A DNA stretch of 64,000 nucleotides, from contig CM043699.1 in NCBI GenBank assembly GCA_023935145.1, forward strand, positions 130,634,036 to 130,698,035, in the 5' to 3' direction. The stretch's first letter is position 1. Every line of letters begins with the position of its first letter. The DNA comes from Bretschneidera sinensis. Taxonomy: Eukaryota; Streptophyta; Magnoliopsida; Brassicales; Akaniaceae. The position numbers and the translations under genes were made by a program. Below are positions 56,765 through 64,000 of the stretch, one piece after another. The notes under the pieces were generated by a model. It was given only the letters and a program-made list of their open reading frames with translations. It was not told the DNA's origin and ran no database searches.

Positions 56765-58430
56765 TTGTTGGTGTAGAGGCGCACACTGGTGCACATTGTC
56801 GAGCCGTACGACACCAAGTTGTAGACTTCAGAATTTCTAGCGCACACTAGTGCACACTATCGAGCCACGTGAAACCATGTCACACACTTCGAAGTTTCAA
56901 GCGCACACTAGCACACACTCCCACTGAGCCCTAGCATCAGTGCGTACGCCACCACTGAGGCCTCCTATCAGTTCGCATGCTGCGTCTGAGCCCTAACATC
57001 AGTGCGCACGCCACCTTCGAGGCCAACCATTAGTGCGCATGCTACCTTCGAGCCCTAGCATCACTGAGCACACCACTTTCAAGGCCGTGCATCAATGAGC
57101 ATGCTACCTCCAAGCCCAAACTTCAGTGCGCACACCACTTCCGAGGCTTAGCATCATTGCGTACGCCACCTCCAAGGCTAAGCATCAGTGTGCATGCTCT
57201 CTCTCAGCCATAGCATCAGTACGCACACCACCTCTAAGGTCGAGCATCAGTGCGTACACTCCCTCCGAGCTTGGGCATCAGTGTGCACGACATTTGTAAG
57301 CCCGAGCCTCAGTGCGTAAGCCGCTTTTGAGGTCGGGCATTAGTGCACAAGCCACCTCCAAGGCCAAGCATCAAGGTACATGCTCTCTCTAAGCTATAAC
57401 ATCAATATATATGCCACCTATGAGGTCGAGCATCAGTGCGCACACTCCCTCCGAGCTTGGGCATCAGTGCGCATAACACTTGTAAGCCTGAGCCTTAGTT
57501 TGCATGCAACCTCCGAAGTTGAGCATCAGTGGGCATACAACCTTGGAGGCCGAGCATCAGTGGGCATACCGCCTCCAATCCTTAGCATTAGTGCGCACAT
57601 CGTCTCCAAGCGCTAGTATCAATGCACACTACCGAACCGCGCAACACCATGTCATACACTTCAGAGTTTCGAGTGTATGCTCCCTCTGAGCCCTAGTATC
57701 AATTCGCACACCACCGTCGAGGTCGCGCATCAGTGCGCACACCCCTTTCGAGCCCTAATATCAATGCATATGCCACCTTCGAGGTCGAGCATTAGTGCGC
57801 ACTCTAACTTTGAGACCCAGAATCAGTGTGCACGCCATCTCTGAGCCCTAGTATCAGCGCACACTACCGAGCCGCATGATACCATGTTACACACTTCAAA
57901 GTTTTAAGCGCACTTTGCTGCACACTTTCGAGCCGTGCAACACCATGTCATGTATTTTGGAGTTTCATGCATATCAGTGCGCACACCCCTTCCGAGATTG
58001 AACATCATTGCGCATGCCACCTCCGAGGCCACGCATCAGTGCGTATGCCACCTCAGAGATTGAGCATCAGTGCGTACACCACCTCCAAGACCAACCTTAA
58101 GTGCACATGTTGCCTCTAAGCCCTAGCATCAATGTGCACGCCATCTCCGAGGCCATGCATCAGTGCACACGTTGCGTCCTAGCTTTAGAATTAGTGTGCA
58201 TGTCGCCTCTAAGGTCGAGCATTAGTGCGCACACTGTTTTTGAGCCCTAGCATCAGTGCGCACACTGTCTCTGAGCTCTAGCATCAGTGTGCACGCCACC
58301 TCCTAGGCCGACCATCAGTGCACAGATCACCTCCGAGCTCGAGCATCAGTGTGCACACCACCTTCGAACACAAGCATCAGTGCGCATACAAATTTTCGAG
58401 CCTAAGAACTATGCACACGCACACTATCGA
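56765..58430 (+). repeat. Minisatellite 2, 31-bp unit, over 40 copies
   Basis: Regular units ATCAGTGCGCACGCCACC followed by TCCGAGGCCGAGC or CTCCGAGCCCTAGC, period 31. Interspersed are longer blocks with GAGCCGCGCAACACCATGTC and ACACTTCGGAGTTTC (near 56800-56920, 57605-57670 and 57855-57965), giving a higher-order pattern. CpG-to-TpG changes are common. Confidence 0.82.
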
Positions 58431-58439
58431 GACTAGAAT

Positions 58440-58950
58440 CGATTATTTCTAAGCCTTGGCCACCATGACATACCTTGGTTACATCATGCCAAGCATCTCA
58501 AGCCTCGGTTACCACACGCCAAACATGATAGACCAAACCTTGGCTATATCATACCAAGCATCTCAAGCCTCGGCTACCACACGCCGAGCATGACAGATCA
58601 AGACTTGAACACATCATGCCAAGCATCTCAAGCCTCAGCTACCACACACTGAATGCAACACACCAAGCCTTGGCCATATCATAGCAAGCACTTCAAGCCT
58701 CGGCTACCACACGCCAGGCATGACATCTCAAGCCTCGGCTACCAAACACCAAGCACGACACACCAAGCCTTGGCCACATCATGCCAAACACCTCAAGCTT
58801 CGGTTACCACACGCTGGCATAACATCTTAAGACTTGGCTACCGCACACCGAGCACGACAGACTAAGCCTTGGCCACATCATGCCAAGCCTCGACTACTAC
58901 ACGCTGAGCATGACACACCAAGCCTTAGTCACATCATGCCAAGCATGCAT
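58440..58950 (+). repeat. Minisatellite 3, ~65-bp unit, about 8 copies
   Basis: Units AAGCCTCGGCTACCACACGC, then CGAGCATGACAGACCAAGCC, then TTGGCCACATCATGCCAAGC, then ATCTC. The two halves are themselves alike, so the unit is an old doubling of about 32 bp. Confidence 0.8.
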
Positions 58951-59004
58951 TTCACAAACTACTTCTTCAACTACATAATTGCACTCAAGGAAGTGGGCAA
59001 CATC

Positions 59005-59653
59005 TGATGTAGGGGAAAATTCCATCTCCAATGATACTATGACATGTGGCAACTTTTAAGGGCCAAAAATTAATTACACAATCTTAATAGATCAACCAAT
59101 CAAATCTTCACACTTGACAAGGGGAATTACGGTAATTTTACACCAAAACGTGTCATGGTAATCTCACGCCAATGTCTCAGTACTACTACAATACTCCAAT
59201 TTATGAATAAACTGTTATTCAAATCTAGCATGTTGATAACCCCAGTCTTATCTAAAAGGAATATTATTCCTATCACAACACTAAAATCATTCTCCTAATC
59301 AGACTCTACTCCGACACACTATAAAAATGGGCTCTCACAATCAAAAAGTACATTCAATTCATTATTCATAGCTTCTGATTTCACAGCTCTCCTTATTTCT
59401 CTAAAGCCTTATACTTACTATAAAAGGGGGTTGTCACAATCAAAAGGTACATTCAATTCATTACTTATAGCTCCTGATTTCACACAACTCTCCTTATTTC
59501 TCTAAAGCCCTATACTAATTTAGGCATCAGAAAGTCCCCCCGGAGGCACACCCCTTTCCGGTCCTCCGATTACTTTTAGGTTTTCTCCTTATTCGTATGT
59601 GCAAGTTCTGCTCCGTGGCTGTTCTAATTCTCGACAGATTTTCGGCATCAACA
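59005..59653 (+). mobile_element. 3' LTR of the Tat-like copy 2, with duplicated core promoter
   Basis: 649 bp from TGATGTAGGGG to CATCAACA. A segment of about 100 bp (CACTATAAAA ... ATTTCTCTAAAGCC) is present twice in tandem, so there are two TATA boxes, near 59318 and 59421. The 5' LTR has one. Confidence 0.8.
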
Positions 59654-59654
59654 A

Positions 59655-59741
59655 TGTCCATTACTCTTATTATCATCTATGGATGCGTTTATAAGAAGAG
59701 AGTTTATTATGTGTGTTAGCTTCTAATTCAATAGTTATTGT
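59655..59741. repeat. Right copy of the ~87-bp sequence also at 18213-18299
   Basis: It starts directly at the end of the Tat-like 3' LTR. Differences from the left copy are scattered substitutions such as CATCTATGGATG against CATCTTTGGGTG. Confidence 0.8.
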
Positions 59742-62700
59742 TAATTTTAAATTAAACATATATGTGTGCTTTGAAATCATGAGTTTGATTCCATAACTAA
59801 CAATTTAAAATAAAAATAGTACTCATGTAACTGGATAGAAATTAAGGATAATTAAGTTAAATCAGCGCTGCAAAATTAATAAATAAAAGGCAACTACACA
59901 ATATTTTGTTTTTTTATACAAAAATTAGTAAGCTTTAAGCAATTCGATTTCAAATCGTCACTTTCAATTATAAGAAAAAAAATCTTAGGTGGGTCTTGTT
60001 TTAATTTTTTTTTGGGTTCAAATTCAATTCAAGACTGATTTATTTCACATAGAAAATGACACATACTCTAACAACTACTTCATTAAATAAATAAAAATGC
60101 TTGTTAGAAAGTTGCTTGTGAATTGGAGCCTTCTTTCGGTAAAAGATTGAATTTAAAGACCTCAACGGTTCCATACAAGAATTTCTTCTTAATTCTTAAA
60201 GTCTCGTTAGAAACAGTTTATGATTTAATTTATTATTTTCAAAATATTTTATAATAAATCAATTATTGAGTTATAAACTACTTAGTATTTAATATAACAT
60301 AAGTGAAAATATAAAATATTTAGTCTTTTGAGATAAATTCAAATTTTTATAAATAATTTTTTTTAAATCGCTTTAAATGGTGTTTGGATTAATTTTTATT
60401 TATTATAAATTGAAATAAAAAAATAAACTGTAAAACAGGATAGACACACACAATTCTGAGCTCATATTGAGCCAGGTCTCTGCAGTAACTTCCACAAAAT
60501 GACAAGGAGGATGGACTAATGTGAAAACGACCCAAACAAAGGTAAATTTATGTCTACCTTCAAGAATCATGACGCTTTGGCACCTAAACTGTGCTCTTGT
60601 TCTCTCCCCTAGTACTGTGACTACCCAATATTTTGGCATATTCATCGAACCAAACGCACCGTTTGACTTTCCTTCTCCTAGCGGTCAACATTTAAGGAGA
60701 AAAGACTCAATACTTTTCCCACGCACTCTCTTCGCGCTCTCTTCACACGCCCCAAATCAAATTAAATCCAAGTGTGCCCTTTCAAGCGAGCCCACCAGTT
60801 TTAACGCTCGTAAGACTCATTTATCATTAGTGGGTCCCCCGTGATAGGTACACTTGGATGCGCCTGAGATATAACACCAATATTTCATATTAAGTGTGTG
60901 TTTTTTTTAATGTGAATATTGATAATTAGATATTACTATACTATATATGAAATGTAAAGAGGTGGTGTGCAAGGGAGGCATGAACGTAGTAAATGGCCTT
61001 AGCCATGCAGAGCCTGCGTGGCTCAGGCTCATTTAATGGCAGGATTGCAAGAATTGTGTATACTCTTGATGCCACAGTAGAGTTGGTCTCAGTACAAAGC
61101 TGTATTGGCCTACCTAGGAAGGACCATAAAATAACAATTTTGGCTTTGTCAAAAACCCTAGTCTTAGAGAAACTTTTTTTTTTTAGACAAACCCTTAGTT
61201 CATGAATTTACTATTATTTTTATTTAAAAAGGAAAGAGATGGAAATCGAATTTTCTTATATTAAAAATAGGAAGTGACAACTAAGCCAAGAACTATGGTA
61301 CATCTTAAATTTACTAATTTACAATTACTATGTAAAAATCCTAGCATGTTGGTAGTTCTTCGTAATATTACTGTATACTTACCTGTCCTATTTCTTAATT
61401 TATCTTTTATTTTTCTACTATATATGGAGAAAATTTTCCAATATGTCAAGTGTATTGTTTTATAATTTCCTTTTGTATTCGCGTAGGTTCACTGAATAAA
61501 TTTTTTAGTATAACTAAGGTCGCATGAATGTGAGAAAGAATAATAAGTACAGGAGGAGTATTGATAATTTTCTCATTATATACGGTTTTTCTTTTTGTTT
61601 TGGTAAAAAAATCACAGTATTTGGAAATTAAGGTGAATTGTTAAGTTGAATCACAGAATAGAAAGAAAGTGTACATTTATATAGACCAGATACATACAGC
61701 CTCTGCGGCCCCTCTAGCCTTCCTTATTTGAGAGATTATTGGCATATTCTATCACAAGAGTAATGCTTCTTTTGGTAATCTGACTGTACAAAATAAAAGT
61801 AGTTGACAATCTGCGGAGCTTATCCTGGCTTGAAGTGGTCAACTCTTAGAATAACATATATCTTCATATATAATAAAATTAGTAGAACATTAATACATAT
61901 ATTATAAGATAATTAATTGGTAAATGTCTTGGCTCTTATCATATGGTCATGGTCATGGTCATGGATGCCCCTAGACAACAAGGAAATACCCAAACAAAAA
62001 AATAATAGTAAGAAGAAGACTGCTGAAATTAAATGTGCTCGTTTTTCTTATAATTAATTTTTATTCTCTTATTAATTGTAATTTGAAACACAATAGAATG
62101 AGTAATCACAGAAGGAATTCTTTTTCTCATGATTGTCATATGGAAACATTTCAACATTCTTCAACAAAGATAGAATTAAATTGGGTCTAGCTCAAGCATG
62201 ATAAATTCAATGAAGACTATATCCCTTTCTACAAAATTTGGAGTTGTCATTACTTAGCATGACAGCCCAGGACTGCTATGCTCACATGAATTTATACCTT
62301 TCGACCTTCTCCACCCTAATAAATGCATTATAATCGGAACAATTATGATTATGGCTTATCCTTCAATTTTGTTTTCATCTTTATATATATTAATTGACAT
62401 TTATATAAAGTACTCCTGACGCACCAAAATTATTAATATAAAAAATCAACAAAGAACAATTAATTTAATTTGTTAGTTTCATTTAATTCGAAAAATTATT
62501 TTTTGTTGTGTTTCATCCATCTTTTAATGTTGTGGATTAAGATGACTATGTTGATGTTCAGTTGTTACATTAAAAGGGAAAAAGGAAACTATTGAACCTA
62601 CAAAATTAAGTACTATCACATTATTGCCATTTTTTCATGCGTTTGAGTCCAAAACCTAAAGTCATATGGGGCACAAAATATGTTGCTTGAGAAATAATAA

Positions 62701-62937
62701 ATCTTTCGAAAATGATTTATATGTTCCAATAGGTACCCTTTGGAATATATCATGTGGTGAACGGGTATGGTGGCTTTGCTAAAGAGTTGCAGGTTTTCAA
62801 ATTTGTCATTGTGATTACAAGTGTTAATTATGATTAAATTTGAATAAAAAGTAATTTCCCATTTTCCTTTTAAAAAATAGATTGTTAATTTTTTCAAACA
62901 TTCTCTCAAACAGATATTTGAATTTAACTATTCACTG
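59742..62937. other. AT-rich intergenic DNA, no gene seen
   Basis: A 107-codon frame at 60521-60844 lies in a more GC-rich patch but has no recognisable family or splice context. TGGTCA occurs four times near 61943-61966. Nothing else is supported. Confidence 0.5.
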
Positions 62938-63400
62938 TTTCGCGCCACACGTTTGTTATCATCTTTTATTTGATTACTAATCCTCCCTTTTAAGGAAGTT
63001 AAGATTTATATCTTCTTACTATGATATATACAGTCAACAAAGAGATATGTGAAAGTACGAGTGATCAAATTTTTGTGACACGTTGCATTCCAGTATAACG
63101 GTTCATTGTTCGCGCCTTTAATTTAATTACCAATCCTCTCTTTTAAGTAAGTTAAGATTTATGTCTTCTCATAATATATACGCTATACAAACAATTAATG
63201 AAAAGGTATGTGAAATTGCGACTGGTCATCATTTTTACAACACGTTGCATTCCAATATAACGGTTCATTGTTCGCACCACGCGTTAGTTATCATCTTCAA
63301 TTTAATTACTATTCATTCTTTTTAAGTAAGTTAAGATTCATGTTTCCAAATGATATATAGTCAACCAAGAGGCATGTGAAATTGCGACTTGCATTCCAAT
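62938..63400 (+). repeat. Tandem repeat, ~165-bp unit, about 2.8 copies
   Basis: Copies start near 62938, 63109 and 63270 with TTCGCGCC or TTCGCACC. Each contains TTTAAGTAAGTTAAGATTTA-like, GTCAACAAAGAG-like, GTGAAATTGCGACT-like and GCATTCCAATATAACGGTTC-like words; the third is incomplete. The copies differ by roughly 15% and small indels. Confidence 0.75.
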
Positions 63401-63779
63401 CGAATATTTCAAAATTAAAAGCAATTTATATCATAAGCACGGAATATATATGATATTTATTTGCCACGATGATCAAGATTATTTATAGATTTTGTTATAT
63501 AAAAAGATTATTTATAGATTTATAATTAATCAAGGATAACTTACTTTAATCCATGTCTCCCAATGATTAGTACAGTACATGATTCACCTTATCTTCTTTT
63601 TTTCTTTTTCTTTTTCTTTTTTGCATTCTTCTTTTTTTATGCATAAAGGAAGTATATTATATTTTCTTTAAAAAATTATGATACTCAATATGCTTAAGTA
63701 TTAAAAAGTGAAGAACAAACTAATTTTAACGAGCAAATTTTGAGAATTTTTTTCAAGTTTGGTAGCCGTCATTCGTTGC
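63401..63779. other. AT-rich intergenic DNA, no gene seen
   Basis: It contains a T/C-rich tract at about 63596-63632. No gene is supported. Confidence 0.5.
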
Positions 63780-64000
63780 ACTATACATACTCTCCACCTA
63801 GGGGAAAATTAAACATCAAACTGTCTCTCTTCTCTCTCTCTCTCTCTCAATAGCAATTACACCTCTCCACCATTAAATGCAATTGCACCCTCTCAATACG
63901 CTCAGCAATAACTCCTCCCTGCAACAATTTTCTCCATCTGTTCCTTCTTCCTCCTCCCATTCTCTACTTTTCCATTACATTATCTCTCTTTCTCTTCCTT
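63780..64000 (+). promoter_or_regulatory. Possible promoter and 5' leader of a gene beyond the window
   Basis: CACTATACATAC near 63779 is a weak TATA-like word. A CT microsatellite (about 63823-63848) and then strongly pyrimidine-rich, ATG-poor sequence run to the window edge, as in many plant 5' leaders. No coding start is visible inside the window. Confidence 0.32.

Larger units (their letters stand above)
55139..59653 (+). mobile_element. Tat-like Ty3 element (copy 2), non-coding, minisatellite-rich
   Basis: 5' LTR 55139-55570 (its first ~120 bases missing), primer-site-like TTGGTGTTGTTCATGGGAA from 55573, 3.4-kb interior, purine tract AAGGAAGTGGGCAACATC, 3' LTR 59005-59653. The LTR end CGGCATCAACA and the TTGGTG...GTGGGAA-like primer site recall the Tat/Ogre/Retand group. 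The interior has no gag or pol; three tandem arrays fill most of it. Tat-group elements are known for such arrays in their 3' untranslated regions, so this looks like a large deletion derivative. Confidence 0.75.

Noticed and set aside
56448..56786. 112-codon minus-strand frame with 16-residue repeats
   Set aside because: It is the 48-bp minisatellite read in a stop-free frame; 48 is a multiple of 3.
56931..58400. 31-bp regular repeats resembling a CRISPR array
   Set aside because: The units are directly adjacent with no unique spacers, no cas genes are present, and the context is a plant retrotransposon.
59780..59805. B-box-like GAGTTTGATTCC and a similar word near 683
   Set aside because: Both have mismatches at key positions and no A-box upstream.
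60521..60844. 107-codon frame in a GC-richer patch
   Set aside because: No recognisable domain, no codon pattern that I can support, and no splice partners found.

Overview
This window looks like nuclear DNA of a eudicot plant. It is AT-rich, has one spliced host gene with canonical GT-AG introns, and is otherwise dominated by plant LTR retrotransposons (Sirevirus-like Ty1/copia, Tekay/Del-like chromovirus, Athila-like and Tat-like Ty3/gypsy), plus hAT, foldback, LINE and SINE remnants. I see no operons, CRISPR arrays, rRNA genes or convincing tRNA genes. The species cannot be named from the sequence.

Left arm (1-18.3 kb). This is mostly AT-rich intergenic DNA. A decayed Ty3 integrase remnant (2.43-3.84 kb) carries an 876-bp non-autonomous hAT element with an exact 8-bp target duplication. 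The one confident host gene is a three-exon SOB FIVE-LIKE (SOFL) gene on the minus strand (8301-9307). It is followed by a 1.64-kb structure with ~450-bp inverted arms (10072-11711), a small foldback element (11991-12218), a compact copia-like element with two ~400-bp LTRs (13405-14925) and LINE reverse transcriptase and RNase H remnants.

Nested retrotransposon block (18.3-59.65 kb). The backbone is a minus-strand Tekay-like element (about 19321-53587). Four later events are nested in it, each marked by a 5-bp target duplication: (1) a solo LTR of its own family in the integrase (38219-40286, CAAAC); (2) Sirevirus-like copia element 1 in the integrase (21811-37997, CTCAC); (3) an Athila-like gag-only element inside the RNase H of copia 1 (27863-33968, ATTGC); (4) a second copia of the same family in the 5' LTR of the Tekay element (44408-53180, CTTCT). 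The block is bordered by Tat-like LTR elements carrying long minisatellites (18299-19320 and 55139-59653). All pol genes are broken by stops, frameshifts or deletions.

The most interesting system is in the two copia elements. Both carry an extra 420-codon reading frame between pol and the 3' LTR. Its coding length is identical in both copies and it is interrupted only by point nonsense changes at different codons. Arrays of the 12-bp palindrome CCAGTCGACTGG occur in all four LTRs upstream of the TATA box, and again inside each element just upstream of the extra frame, where a TATA-like sequence follows in copia 1. This suggests an LTR-like internal promoter for an accessory gene. An ~87-bp sequence is found at both outer edges of the whole block (18213-18299 and 59655-59741), an arrangement a simple insertion does not explain.

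Right arm (59.65-64 kb). This is AT-rich intergenic DNA with a ~165-bp tandem repeat in about 2.8 copies (62938-63400). The last 220 bases are pyrimidine-rich and look like the promoter and 5' leader of a gene lying beyond the window.
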